Source: a virus
Virus record (IMG/VR): IMGVR_UViG_3300007640_009134
Span: 1 to 50,999 of that record
Direction: 5' to 3' (one strand)
Length of the DNA stretch: 50,999 nt
The position numbers and the translations under genes are program-made. Below, in pieces: positions 26,628 to 35,399 of the stretch. The stretch's first letter is position 1. Every line of letters begins with the position of its first letter. The notes beneath the pieces are model-generated. The model had not been told where the DNA came from. It ran no database searches and was given only the letters and a program-made list of their open reading frames with translations.

Positions 26628-26837
26628 TTAATCAATCACTTCATCAATCTTACTTTCAAGACACGCAGTGATTCTCCAATCATGCGGAAATCCTTGATAT
26701 TTTTTAGTCACTTTAGCTTCAACATCGGTTACATTGTAACCCATAACAAGTTTCTCTTCTCTAATTTTTTTTACCTTTCCAGTGTTTTCATCAGGTAAGT
26801 CATAAGTTACCTTTGCAACAAAATATTTTTCATCCAT
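26628..26837 (-). CDS. DUF4494-like small protein
   Basis: 69 residues: KYFVAKVTYDLPDENTGKVKK then EKLVMGYNVTDVEAKVTKKYQ resembles the DUF4494 family, which is common in Bacteroidota and their phages and has no known function. It lies between the protease and scaffold genes with its own terminator. Its family gives extra weight to a Bacteroidota host. Confidence 0.55.
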   Translation of the reverse strand: MDEKYFVAKVTYDLPDENTGKVKKIREEKLVMGYNVTDVEAKVTKKYQGFPHDWRITACLESKIDEVID

Positions 26838-26852
26838 AATTTAAAATGTTTT

Positions 26853-27569
26853 TTAGTGTCCTAAATAATCGGTTAATTTTTTCATCAAGTCAATAGACTT
26901 GTCGATACTTCCCTGACTTTTCATCTTAGTTTCCTCTTCAAGATTTTCCTCATACTTAGAACGGTCATCAACATTTGAAAACAAGTAAGCACCTGGTGTT
27001 GATGGTGATGACACTAAGTCAAAACATATTAATTCAAAATCGTCTTGGACTTCATTTTGTTCCCCAACTTTTTTTAGTGAACCAACCCCACGTGAAGATA
27101 CGCCCATAGTCACACCTTGTCTCATAAGGTTTGCAGCAATATCTCCCTTTGTTGAGACAATACCTCTCTCGTGGAATCCTGGTGAAGTCAATAATCTTAA
27201 CTTACCCATAAGAATATTATTATCCCACCAAACATCATCAATGATATGAGACACTCTATCTAAATCAATCAATGAAGATTCTGGGTGGTTTAATTCTGAT
27301 GTTGATAAACCTTTATTTATAATTTGTTTATATTTTTCAGCTTCTCTTTTTAATATTCTTTCGGGGTAAACTCTACCATTTCTATTTGGTACTCCGTGTT
27401 TTTGTAAAACGGCGTAGAATACAAAAGGTTTTGAATAATCAAGTTGGGTCTTTTGTTCTTGTAACATTTTCAGATTGAATTCATCTTTTGGGGAAACATA
27501 TCCCGCATCCATTTCAATCAAGATACCTTTACCAACTTCTGATGGTCCTAATATTCTCATATCTTTCAT
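26853..27569 (-). CDS. Prohead core protease, T4 gp21-like
   Basis: 238 residues (T4 gp21 is 212). The herpesvirus/HK97-type serine protease signatures are present: NRNGRVYPERIL (about 62-73), the catalytic His in SELNHPESS (H95) and the nucleophile Ser in TMGVSSRGVGS (S158 or S159), followed by the FDLVSSPSTPGAY core strand. It cleaves the scaffold, capsid and itself during head maturation. Preceded by an exact TATTTATA box. Confidence 0.9.
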   Translation of the reverse strand: MKDMRILGPSEVGKGILIEMDAGYVSPKDEFNLKMLQEQKTQLDYSKPFVFYAVLQKHGVPNRNGRVYPERILKREAEKYKQIINKGLSTSELNHPESSLIDLDRVSHIIDDVWWDNNILMGKLRLLTSPGFHERGIVSTKGDIAANLMRQGVTMGVSSRGVGSLKKVGEQNEVQDDFELICFDLVSSPSTPGAYLFSNVDDRSKYEENLEEETKMKSQGSIDKSIDLMKKLTDYLGH

Positions 27570-27576
27570 AATACTT

Positions 27577-27584
27577 TATAAATA
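27577..27584 (-). promoter_or_regulatory. Late-type TATTTATA box before the protease gene
   Basis: Exact minus-strand copy, 7 nt upstream of the start at 27569. Confidence 0.5.
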
Positions 27585-27603
27585 AATACTATGAAAAGAT
27601 ACT

Positions 27604-28053
27604 TTACGCTATAATACCGAACGATTCTTTCTTAGATGAAGAAAAAGTAAAAAACTCATTTTTGATAATTGAATCTTTATAAATCATTTGAATTATTTTT
27701 TTTACTTCATTTTTTAGTTGGGTTGATTTAAAATCCATTTCATTTTTTAGATATAAATTTACTTCTAAATTCATGAATGATTTTTTACCATACATTATAC
27801 CGCTTGTTCTCAAATCTAAATCAACTATAAATTTATCATTGAATATTGTTCTGTTATAATTCTCATATACGGTATGTTTTATTTGCCGTGATAGATTGTT
27901 TACAATACGATTCCAATTGTCATACTCATCTGTTGGTTCTGCCCATGATTGTATGTTTATGAATATAGATTTTAAGTTTTTTGAATCTACCGTTCCGTAA
28001 TTTGTTTTAATTTCCTTATATAAATTTAATTTTGAGGTTTTACCTTTTTTCAT
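27604..28053 (-). CDS. Hypothetical protein, 149 aa
   Basis: Not recognised. Basic, with FIVDLDLRTSGIMYGKKSFMNLEVNLYLKNE suggesting an alpha/beta fold. It sits between the portal and protease genes, where T4 carries gp67/gp68 core proteins, but shows no resemblance to them. A start-to-start gap of about 127 nt separates it from the divergent bS21 gene. Confidence 0.55.
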   Translation of the reverse strand: MKKGKTSKLNLYKEIKTNYGTVDSKNLKSIFINIQSWAEPTDEYDNWNRIVNNLSRQIKHTVYENYNRTIFNDKFIVDLDLRTSGIMYGKKSFMNLEVNLYLKNEMDFKSTQLKNEVKKIIQMIYKDSIIKNEFFTFSSSKKESFGIIA

Positions 28054-28180
28054 TACATATTTCTTGCTCGAGTTTATTTCTATAATGAAAATATATGATA
28101 AAAACTAATAATTGTCAAAAAAAATCACTTTATAAGAATATCTATGTATATTTTTATTATTTTTTAGATATTTGTATTAT

Positions 28181-28375
28181 ATGTTAATTGTCAAAGTACA
28201 CGGTTCTCAGGGAATTGAACGAGCGTTGAAAGAGCTAAAGGGTAAGGTCATTAGGACCAAACAGAACAACATATTAATTGATAGAAAAGAGTTCAAGAAA
28301 AAATCCGTTACGAGAAGAGAACAAATCAAAAAAGCAAAATATGTTCAGTCTGTAAAAGATAGAGAACAATTATAG
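28181..28375 (+). CDS. rpsU: Phage-encoded ribosomal protein bS21
   Basis: 64 residues, the family length. Start set at the ATG; an upstream TTG would add three residues. The pattern MLIVKVHGSQGIERALKELK, then RKEFKKKSVTRREQIKKAKY, follows bS21, with the Bacteroidota-style REQIKKAKYVQ region; Tyr54 is at the position that in Flavobacterium ribosomes contacts the 16S anti-Shine-Dalgarno. It would join the 30S platform and alter start selection. It is the only plus-strand gene inside the minus-strand head cluster and converges on a head gene (6-nt tail overlap). No SD precedes it; an imperfect GATATTTG box lies just upstream. Confidence 0.88.
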   Translation: MLIVKVHGSQGIERALKELKGKVIRTKQNNILIDRKEFKKKSVTRREQIKKAKYVQSVKDREQL

Positions 28376-29065
28376 TGAGTTATATAACTGTCTCATTTTT
28401 ATAAGTTCTATCTTACCACTATTTTCTTTACTAACTTTTTCAATAGTCTCAGATATTTTATTTTTTACACTTAAATCCTCAACAGTATTTTTAACTTCAG
28501 ATAACTTTTCAATAGTTTTTTCTTTCAAAGACTCAAATTCCTCTTTAATTGATTCTTCAGGTTTTGAGACTAATTCAACAAATTCTTGTTTTTCTGATTC
28601 AGATAACGTTTCAATAACTGATTCAATTTGTTTGTTGGCAATTCCAATTATTGTTGATAAAGGTAATTTTACTGTTTCCAAAACAGATTGTTTTCTTTGT
28701 AAATTTTCAGATATCTTTTTCTTTGATGTAACAACTTTTGATAAATCTGAACCATAGACTAACATATCAATATCAGAATATTCGTTTTCTGTTACAACAT
28801 CCTGAACCCAATCCATTATTTTGATGAACTTATTATTCTTATATTGTGAAACTATTCTTACACCTTCATTGATATATTCCAAGGAATCTTCTTTTGAGAA
28901 ACCCATGTTTTTAGACAAGTCTGAATAAACATTATAAATCTTAGAAAAACTTTTATCTTCAATTACAAGTTTTGAAAAATTCTTCATATTAGATTTAAAA
29001 GAATTTTTACCATAAGACTCAACAAGTCTTTTATTTATCTTCGATATCAAATTACCTAGTGTCAT
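28370..29065 (-). CDS. Putative prohead core protein, 231 aa
   Basis: Not assignable by motif. The protein is largely helical, with a Lys/Glu-rich coiled-coil second half (EEFESLKEKTIEKLSEVKNTVEDL). It follows the portal gene, where T4 has the small core proteins gp67 and gp68, so a scaffold-core role is plausible from position only. An exact TATTTATA box lies 11 nt before its start. Confidence 0.55.
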   Translation of the reverse strand: MTLGNLISKINKRLVESYGKNSFKSNMKNFSKLVIEDKSFSKIYNVYSDLSKNMGFSKEDSLEYINEGVRIVSQYKNNKFIKIMDWVQDVVTENEYSDIDMLVYGSDLSKVVTSKKKISENLQRKQSVLETVKLPLSTIIGIANKQIESVIETLSESEKQEFVELVSKPEESIKEEFESLKEKTIEKLSEVKNTVEDLSVKNKISETIEKVSKENSGKIELIKMRQLYNSL

Positions 29066-29076
29066 AGTTTTTATTT

Positions 29077-29084
29077 TATAAATA
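29077..29084 (-). promoter_or_regulatory. Late-type TATTTATA box
   Basis: Exact minus-strand copy in the short gap between the portal stop and the start at 29065. Confidence 0.5.
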
Positions 29085-30947
29085 TCAAGACCTTAATATG
29101 TTTTCCAATTCTTTTTCCATATCACCTAAAGATTGTGAACCTTTAGATAAATCCAAGTAGTTTTTACCTTTAATCATATCGTTCTCAACTAATATATTTA
29201 AGTCCACTTTTTGTGATTCGGGTTGAACTTCTGGTGCGGGAGGTGCTTCTGGTACTTCTGGTGCCGGAGGTGCTATTTCTTCACCACCCAAAGGTGCTTC
29301 AGGTTCCATTGATGGTTCAGGTATTCCTCCTCCACCAAAGTCACCACCACCAAAGTCAGAGGTTGTTGATGTGTCTGAGGTTGTTGTACCCGTGGCTCCA
29401 CCACCATATAATTTATCGATATTATCAAATACACCTGTTTTTCTAATCACCTCAGCGGTTGTTTGCAATTCAGCTGAAACTGCTTTTTCAATTCTTTGTT
29501 GTTGTAAATCTAATCTAATTTCTTCATCAGAGAAACCAAGAATATGTTTCTTAGCCCATGTTGTTGATACTGGTTGTATTCCATTTCCTGGGTCAGATAC
29601 TGCATCACGATATAATTGAATTTTTTCTTTCCATATATCAATTTTCAATAAATCAGCCTGTGTTGATGGATTTGTAAGACCTAAAGTGAAATTTGACAAC
29701 TCATCTTCAAAACCAAGTAAAAACAAATGAATAATTGCAATTTTATTCAATTCTTGAATCATTGATTTTTGAATTCTATTAATTGTTCTGGCAAATCTAA
29801 TATCCTGTAAAGATAGGTTTTTACCATCTCCAACAACTTCTTCAAAACCTAAAAACGCTTTAGGTACTCTAAGTGCTGTTAATAATTTTTTCTGAATATA
29901 TTCAATATCAGCAATTTCAGATAAGTTAGTTGCCCCTGGTAATGTTTCAATTGGACTTGGAGCTGATGGGTCACGTACAGGAATAAAATAATCTTGGTCA
30001 ACCGCCATTTGGTTAAATCTCAAGTCAACATTACCACTTGAACTATCAACAACTTGGTCTCTTTTGAATTTATTGGCTACTCTTTGTACATACGGTTCAA
30101 CATCTTGGTCGTCCATATTACCAACAAATACTTTGAATACTCTTCTTTCAGGAGCTCTTGATGTTCTATAAATTAACATCGCATCTTCAGATAATAAAAG
30201 TTGTTTCCAAATACGTCGAGCTTTTTCTAACATTGATGTACCATATGGTAACTTTCTATCATCACCTAAAAGTCTAAAGTGAGCAATTTCCCATGAATTG
30301 AATTCCATGTTTTTCTCCTTCCACTTAAACTTCATTGGTTTAGATTCTTTGATATCGCTAGTTGTTGCATTCAAATTTCTATCACCTAACATACCACCTT
30401 CAACACGTTCAATTGAAATGTTTGGTAATTGGAAACATCCTACGACACCTTTTTCAGGGTCTAATTTTAAGAAAATAAAGTTGTCACCAAACTTACATGT
30501 GTTTCTTGTCCACATAGGTAAGTTTGTGTTTATATCCAATTTGTTATTGAATAAATCTGCCAAAATACTTTTTATTCTTTTAGATTCTGAATAAATCTGT
30601 AACATAAAACCATTTTGGTCTGGTGTTGTTGATTCTTCAGCGTAAATATCAAGAGCGGCTGAGATTTCAGGTGTATACTCCATTGATTCGTAATCATAGA
30701 AACTAGCCAATCTTGTTGGTTCGTAGTATACGGCTTGAGTATAAAGGTTGTTCTCAATTTTCGTCCATTGAGATGACAAATAATAAGTCTGTTGTGCTTG
30801 TAATTTTTCTTTTTCGTATGTTTCCTTGTCGGTTGTACGCAATAACTCTTTTTTATCAAACGAGTACGTTGGATAATCTTGACCTAATAACGAATTAGGT
30901 CCAAAAGTTTGAGATAATCTCTGCCAAACGGTTTGTTTTTCTGACAT
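29085..30947 (-). CDS. Portal vertex protein, T4 gp20-like
   Basis: 620 residues (T4 gp20 is 524). Conserved gp20 segments include YYEPTRLASFYDYESMEYTPEISAALDIYAEE, WTRNTCKFGDNFIFLKLD, the YIQKKLLTALRVPKAFLGFEE stem region and LSLQDIRFARTINRIQKSM. The ~110-residue C-terminal extension is Gly, Pro and Ala rich and low in complexity. Forms the dodecameric portal for DNA entry and neck attachment, working with the terminase gene just upstream in the transcript. Confidence 0.92.
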   Translation of the reverse strand: MSEKQTVWQRLSQTFGPNSLLGQDYPTYSFDKKELLRTTDKETYEKEKLQAQQTYYLSSQWTKIENNLYTQAVYYEPTRLASFYDYESMEYTPEISAALDIYAEESTTPDQNGFMLQIYSESKRIKSILADLFNNKLDINTNLPMWTRNTCKFGDNFIFLKLDPEKGVVGCFQLPNISIERVEGGMLGDRNLNATTSDIKESKPMKFKWKEKNMEFNSWEIAHFRLLGDDRKLPYGTSMLEKARRIWKQLLLSEDAMLIYRTSRAPERRVFKVFVGNMDDQDVEPYVQRVANKFKRDQVVDSSSGNVDLRFNQMAVDQDYFIPVRDPSAPSPIETLPGATNLSEIADIEYIQKKLLTALRVPKAFLGFEEVVGDGKNLSLQDIRFARTINRIQKSMIQELNKIAIIHLFLLGFEDELSNFTLGLTNPSTQADLLKIDIWKEKIQLYRDAVSDPGNGIQPVSTTWAKKHILGFSDEEIRLDLQQQRIEKAVSAELQTTAEVIRKTGVFDNIDKLYGGGATGTTTSDTSTTSDFGGGDFGGGGIPEPSMEPEAPLGGEEIAPPAPEVPEAPPAPEVQPESQKVDLNILVENDMIKGKNYLDLSKGSQSLGDMEKELENILRS

Positions 30948-30975
30948 ATTACAATTTTAATAAAGTATTCAATTA

Positions 30976-30983
30976 TATAAATA
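30976..30983 (-). promoter_or_regulatory. Late-type TATTTATA box before the portal gene
   Basis: Exact minus-strand copy in the gap between terminase stop (30986) and portal start (30947), 28 nt from the ATG. Confidence 0.5.
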
Positions 30984-30985
30984 CC

Positions 30986-32746
30986 TCATTTTCCGAATAA
31001 CCAAGAATGTTTCAAATAATCTTCTTTAGATATTTGATTTTGTCTCATTGAATCTTGTGGATTCAAAGGCATTACAGGATTTAGGTACTGTGATATTGTT
31101 TTATTAGTATTATTGGTGTTTACCTGCCAAGAGTCTAACATAATTTTTGTTTGTTCAGTAACACGCTCTAGTTTTGAGAATGAATTTTGTCCCACATATA
31201 TAGCCATAGCTAAAGACATGATTAGGTCATCGTGATGTCCTTTTTGGTGGTCTGGTCTACCATTCAAATAGATAAATGTGTTCATTTCATTCATCAATCT
31301 ATTACTGTAAATTTTGAAACCGTGACGTAACTGTTCTTCCAATTCGGCAATAATTTGAACTCGTTTGTTATTGAAGTTTAACCCAGGGATTTTATCCATC
31401 GCTTTTGGGTCATACTTCCATGTGTTACCATGGTCGACACCATCTATATATAAATTTTTATATCCAAGTTCTTGCATTTTTCTAGATGTATTCACACCCA
31501 TTCCACCCGTAATATCAATAACAACAAAACAAGAATACATATTGGCCCATTTATATGAAATTTCAGCTAAAGTATCAGGTGGTATCTTTCCGACATACTC
31601 GGCAACCTGTTCCATAGTATCAAAATCAACAATTTCAAAGGATGAGAAGTCTTCTGAGTCACCACGAGAAACGTCAATCCCCATTATATATTTGTGACCA
31701 AGTTCTGGTTCTTTCCAAATCCATAATGAGTTACCAATCATTTTGGCTTGTGGTTCACATAACATATTTTCCTTGATGTTTTGTAACAAATTAGCATCAA
31801 ATACGTTATCACCTGAACCTAAGAAATTACATTCTAATTCCTGAGATACTTTTCTTTTGTCGTACTTAAGTTTTTTTACCATCGCCTCAAACCATGATGA
31901 ACATGGTTTGTATCCGTCATTCATTAGTTTCCTAATTAACTTAAAATCTCTATCTCTAGGTGACTGCTTAGACATGTCAATAATATCATCATCAGTATAC
32001 TCTTCTTTATTCAAAAGATAATGAATCATATCTTCTGTTTTTACTAAGAAAAAATCAGTGGTATATCTAGGGTCTCGGTACCAATACATTTCAGTAATTT
32101 TGAATGTATTCATACTCCTAAGAGCTTGGTCGTATATTTCGTAATAAATTCTATCGTATCCGTTTGGGGTTGAGATTACAATTACTTTACCACCTGTAGA
32201 AAGTGATGCCATACAAGCTGCCCAGAAATCCTCATCCGCATCAATATATGCCGCTTCGTCAAATATCAATGTTGTTGGGGTATATCCACGTAAAGCGTCC
32301 TTTGAGGTTGCAACCGCTTTTACTTCACAACCATTATTCAATTTAAAATGTCGTGCGGCATTTTTTTCAGGTGTAAAATCAACACCAACCCATGATGGCC
32401 ATTGTTGTAAAAAACTTCTGATTTTATTAGCAAATTCTACCGCAGTATCCAATTTGTTGGCAATGATAAGAACTTTCTCAGGTTTACTTTTTTGAGCAAA
32501 CGCTATTTTCTTAGATGCCCACGCCGCGGTTACAGTTGATACACCAGCCTGTCTGTACTTGAGGGCAATGTTTTCATTATACTCATCATAATCCTCAACT
32601 AATGTTTGTTGGTCTTCAAATAAATCTAACGGAACATATTTTGATTGTGTATTATCATATGTTTGTAGATATGTACGCATAGCATATGGTGTATTTTTCA
32701 TACACTTAGCGTATTCTAAAAGTACTTGTTCTTTTGTTATAGACAT
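30986..32746 (-). CDS. Terminase large subunit, T4 gp17-like
   Basis: 586 residues from the ATG at 32746; an ATG six codons earlier falls inside a terminator hairpin and is unlikely. ATPase: an arginine-type P-loop KYRQAGVSTVTAAW (about 70-83, with Val at the usual Lys position), Walker B TLIFDEAAYID, and the VISTPNG coupling motif. Nuclease: MGIDVSRGDSEDF, VVIDITGGMG and a C-terminal HHDDLIMSLAMA supply the metal-binding Asp residues. It cuts and pumps DNA into the prohead. Confidence 0.92.
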   Translation of the reverse strand: MSITKEQVLLEYAKCMKNTPYAMRTYLQTYDNTQSKYVPLDLFEDQQTLVEDYDEYNENIALKYRQAGVSTVTAAWASKKIAFAQKSKPEKVLIIANKLDTAVEFANKIRSFLQQWPSWVGVDFTPEKNAARHFKLNNGCEVKAVATSKDALRGYTPTTLIFDEAAYIDADEDFWAACMASLSTGGKVIVISTPNGYDRIYYEIYDQALRSMNTFKITEMYWYRDPRYTTDFFLVKTEDMIHYLLNKEEYTDDDIIDMSKQSPRDRDFKLIRKLMNDGYKPCSSWFEAMVKKLKYDKRKVSQELECNFLGSGDNVFDANLLQNIKENMLCEPQAKMIGNSLWIWKEPELGHKYIMGIDVSRGDSEDFSSFEIVDFDTMEQVAEYVGKIPPDTLAEISYKWANMYSCFVVIDITGGMGVNTSRKMQELGYKNLYIDGVDHGNTWKYDPKAMDKIPGLNFNNKRVQIIAELEEQLRHGFKIYSNRLMNEMNTFIYLNGRPDHQKGHHDDLIMSLAMAIYVGQNSFSKLERVTEQTKIMLDSWQVNTNNTNKTISQYLNPVMPLNPQDSMRQNQISKEDYLKHSWLFGK

Positions 32747-32750
32747 AAAA

Positions 32751-32778
32751 AAAACCCTATACAAATAAGTATAGGGTT
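32751..32778 (-). terminator. Rho-independent terminator immediately before the terminase start
   Basis: Minus-strand stem CCCTATAC / GTATAGGG followed by eight T; the terminase ATG lies at the end of the T run. It ends the upstream virion gene (stop at 32785). Terminase expression would need read-through or initiation within the hairpin, whose loop strand reads TTATTTGTA, close to the late-type box. Confidence 0.8.
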
Positions 32779-32784
32779 AAGTTG

Positions 32785-34113
32785 TTATTTGATGTCGATT
32801 CCTAAATCACCTAAGAACGACAAATCAGGACCATCATCCTCATCATCATTATACATACTTTGTTCGTATTCTTCTGACTTTAGTTGGTCGACAATTTCCT
32901 TTACCATTCGTTGTATAATTTGTTTTCCTTTTGGGTTACCCATAAGGATTGCCTTCATTAAAGTATTAAATTCAGATGGTGATAACCTTGAGAATTTAGT
33001 GAAGAGATAAGATTGTATAATTTTTTTATCATCATCGAATAATTCATCAGGATATGCTTCAATAAATTTTTCCCAAAAAACAGGACCAAATCGTAAATCC
33101 CAAATCTCACCAATTAAAGTATCAGCTTGACCAACAACCAATCTTGTTCTTTCAGGGTCTGTTGGCAATCCACTGGCACCTAACAATTCCATACACCCTT
33201 TAATTAGTTCGTGTACTAAAGCTGGAAAAAAAGCAGCTCTGGCTTTTACAGTTGGTGGGTCTGTTTCAATATCTACTTCTTCTGAACCAGCAATACCTTG
33301 TCCTGACATTTGTGATAACATTGCTTGGTCTGGCATCATCCAATATAGAAGGTCATTGATAGACATTAATGTACCATATAAATTCATTAGATTTGGGTCA
33401 ATAGCTTCTAACTCATCAGGTAATAACTCAAACATATAATGACCTTTCTTTGATGAACCTTGGATAAGAGCATTTACAACTCTTCTTTTTGCCACTTCAT
33501 CATTGAATTTTTCAAATACATCAACAAATTCTTCTAAATCATCTTGGGCTTCTTCTGAGTCTACATTACTAAAAGCCTGTTCAATTTCCTCATCAGATAC
33601 ATCTTCAGGATTCATAGTCATTTGAGATGTATCAATACTTCTAGGAGAAACAAGTTTGGCGTCAAATTGCACCATATCAGGTGTTAATCCAAATTCTTTT
33701 TTTACTAAATCAATTGCTAAATTTTCAAGATATTCTTTGTTGTTTGATTCTATAGAAATAACCCTATTATACGCCATCATCATTGACTGAATCAATTGCA
33801 TAAGTTGATTACTTTGAGGTCTTATGTTAGTGGCTCCTGTATATCGATTTACTTTATTTACAACATCATTAAATCTTTTATTCGCAACAATCTTTTCAAA
33901 TCTATCAGGTAAACCATCTTTATCTCTATCAGGTAAAGCAGGATTTTCATTATACGGAGTATCACCACGTTCAATCTTATTCCTTAATGAAGGGTCCATT
34001 TCACTTCCATCCTCGGATTGTTCTTTGATAGATTTCTTTTTCTTATCAAGAGCCTCTGACAACATATGTGTCATAACCTTTTCAATGTTCTTATTTTTTA
34101 CTGTTTTTGCCAT
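32785..34113 (-). CDS. Putative virion protein, 442 aa, with Ca-binding-like loop
   Basis: No named family recognised. Start chosen at MAKTVKNKN; an ATG six codons earlier overlaps the upstream gene further. Residues near 60 read PDRDKDGLPDRFE, a thrombospondin type 3/EF-hand-like calcium loop; the middle is acidic (DVSDEEIEQAFSNVDSEEAQDD). It sits directly upstream of terminase and is followed by a terminator, so it is probably a neck, tail or head-completion protein. Confidence 0.6.
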   Translation of the reverse strand: MAKTVKNKNIEKVMTHMLSEALDKKKKSIKEQSEDGSEMDPSLRNKIERGDTPYNENPALPDRDKDGLPDRFEKIVANKRFNDVVNKVNRYTGATNIRPQSNQLMQLIQSMMMAYNRVISIESNNKEYLENLAIDLVKKEFGLTPDMVQFDAKLVSPRSIDTSQMTMNPEDVSDEEIEQAFSNVDSEEAQDDLEEFVDVFEKFNDEVAKRRVVNALIQGSSKKGHYMFELLPDELEAIDPNLMNLYGTLMSINDLLYWMMPDQAMLSQMSGQGIAGSEEVDIETDPPTVKARAAFFPALVHELIKGCMELLGASGLPTDPERTRLVVGQADTLIGEIWDLRFGPVFWEKFIEAYPDELFDDDKKIIQSYLFTKFSRLSPSEFNTLMKAILMGNPKGKQIIQRMVKEIVDQLKSEEYEQSMYNDDEDDGPDLSFLGDLGIDIK

Positions 34114-34999
34114 GTCCGAATATATTATCAAATTTCAAAAATTCAGGCACTTCAGCCTTTGGTTTTGGTTGTTGTCCTGGTTGTGGTTTGAAAGGGTTTG
34201 ATTTACCTGGTTTAGTACCGGGTTTAGTTTTAGTCCTATCAGGTGCTGTTTTAGTATCACCAGCCTTTGGTTTGGGTTGTTGGCCTGGTTGTGGTTTGAA
34301 AGGGTTTGATTTACCTGGTTTAGTATCAGGTTTCGTTTTAGTCCTATCAGGTGCTGTTTTAGTATCATCCTCAAGAATATTCATAATATCTTTTTTAGAG
34401 ATTGTCTTTGGTAAATGTTTCTCCAACAAAGATAAGATATTATTTTCAATATTCCTAACGTTTTCTTCTGTTACTTTTTCAGGTAACTTACTAAATCCAC
34501 CTTTTTCCATAGTATCTTTGGTAAATTCTTTGGCGTACTTTTTGAATTTTTTACCTTTTTTACCTGGTTTGTCTGCCATTGCGTAAAAATATTTAGCTTG
34601 AGATTTTGATTCAAACTTCTCTTTTATTTCACTTTCAGTTTGACCTTGGGCACCATGTGCAGGACTCTTAGGGTCAGAATCGTCACCCATACCATCATTA
34701 CCCATAAATTGGTGTTTATCTTGTGAAATACCTGTAAGGTCAAAATCAATATCAGCCGCCATATCATCTTCACCTAACTCATTTTTTAAGTCTTCGATAC
34801 CGATTTTCAAATCAGCTATATTTTTAGACGTATCTGATAATTGTTGATTCATTGCCAACAAATTATCTGAAACACTAGACTGTTCAGGTAAAATCAATTT
34901 GTTATATAACGTATTGATTTCAGATTCTGTTAAGTTTGAAACTGTTTTAGATTTGAGACCAAACTCAATCAACGCAATTGTTTTTTTATTAATTCTCAT
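34091..34999 (-). CDS. Putative virion protein, 302 aa, with two 36-residue repeats
   Basis: Not recognised. Start at MRINKKTIALIEFGLK (11-nt overlap with the upstream gene); an upstream ATG would overlap more. The C-terminal third holds two near-identical basic, Pro-rich units (DTKTAPDRTKTKP, then KPGKSNPFKPQPGQQPKPKA). The middle has KAKYFYAMADKPGKKGKKF-like basic sequence. It overlaps the next gene by 23 nt. Likely virion-associated by position. Confidence 0.55.
   Translation of the reverse strand: MRINKKTIALIEFGLKSKTVSNLTESEINTLYNKLILPEQSSVSDNLLAMNQQLSDTSKNIADLKIGIEDLKNELGEDDMAADIDFDLTGISQDKHQFMGNDGMGDDSDPKSPAHGAQGQTESEIKEKFESKSQAKYFYAMADKPGKKGKKFKKYAKEFTKDTMEKGGFSKLPEKVTEENVRNIENNILSLLEKHLPKTISKKDIMNILEDDTKTAPDRTKTKPDTKPGKSNPFKPQPGQQPKPKAGDTKTAPDRTKTKPGTKPGKSNPFKPQPGQQPKPKAEVPEFLKFDNIFGHGKNSKK
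34154..34367. repeat. Two tandem 108-bp direct repeats inside a coding sequence
   Basis: Copies begin at about 34156 and 34264 with only a few differences and keep the reading frame (36 codons each). They encode the Pro/Lys-rich repeat of the 302-residue protein. Near identity points to a recent duplication or ongoing gene conversion. Confidence 0.85.
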
Positions 35000-35399
35000 A
35001 GACAACTCTTTTTTCTTTATCAAATTCTAAAATTAGGTCTCTTTCGTACAGTTTTTCTTTTATTGTTTTTTCTTCTTCACCAAATCTAAATACAAGACGT
35101 TTTTCATTGTCATTGTATTCATCGGTTTCCCAGGCTAATGCAATGACATCATCCATTGCATCTATAATTGAAAAAAAGTCGGAGTTTTGTACCAAGTCAA
35201 ATTCGACTTTGGTGTTTTTCAAGACTCCGACTTTATTTATGTGTATCAACTCAGGTGGATTTGGATTTCCATGAGCTGGTTTTGATTCCCAATTCTCACC
35301 CCAAATGTTACCTAAATCATCATCTGAAAATATAAACTCATAGATATTATCCCCTTTGTAGTTGGGACCTAATCCATTCACGTATATTAGACGACTCAT
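34989..35399 (-). CDS. Hypothetical virion-cluster protein, 136 aa
   Basis: Not recognised. Begins MSRLIYVNGLGPNYKGDNIYEFIFSD and includes GENWESKPAHGNPNPPELIH. It overlaps both neighbours (4 nt upstream, 11 nt downstream). The mRNA can form a long hairpin at 35176-35233. Confidence 0.6.
   Translation of the reverse strand: MSRLIYVNGLGPNYKGDNIYEFIFSDDDLGNIWGENWESKPAHGNPNPPELIHINKVGVLKNTKVEFDLVQNSDFFSIIDAMDDVIALAWETDEYNDNEKRLVFRFGEEEKTIKEKLYERDLILEFDKEKRVVYEN

Noticed and set aside
28370-29065. T4 gp67 or gp68 homologue
   Set aside because: Position fits, but length and sequence show no recognisable match; left as a putative core protein.
34154-34367. CRISPR-like array
   Set aside because: Only two long copies without spacers, inside and in frame with a coding sequence; it is a protein repeat.
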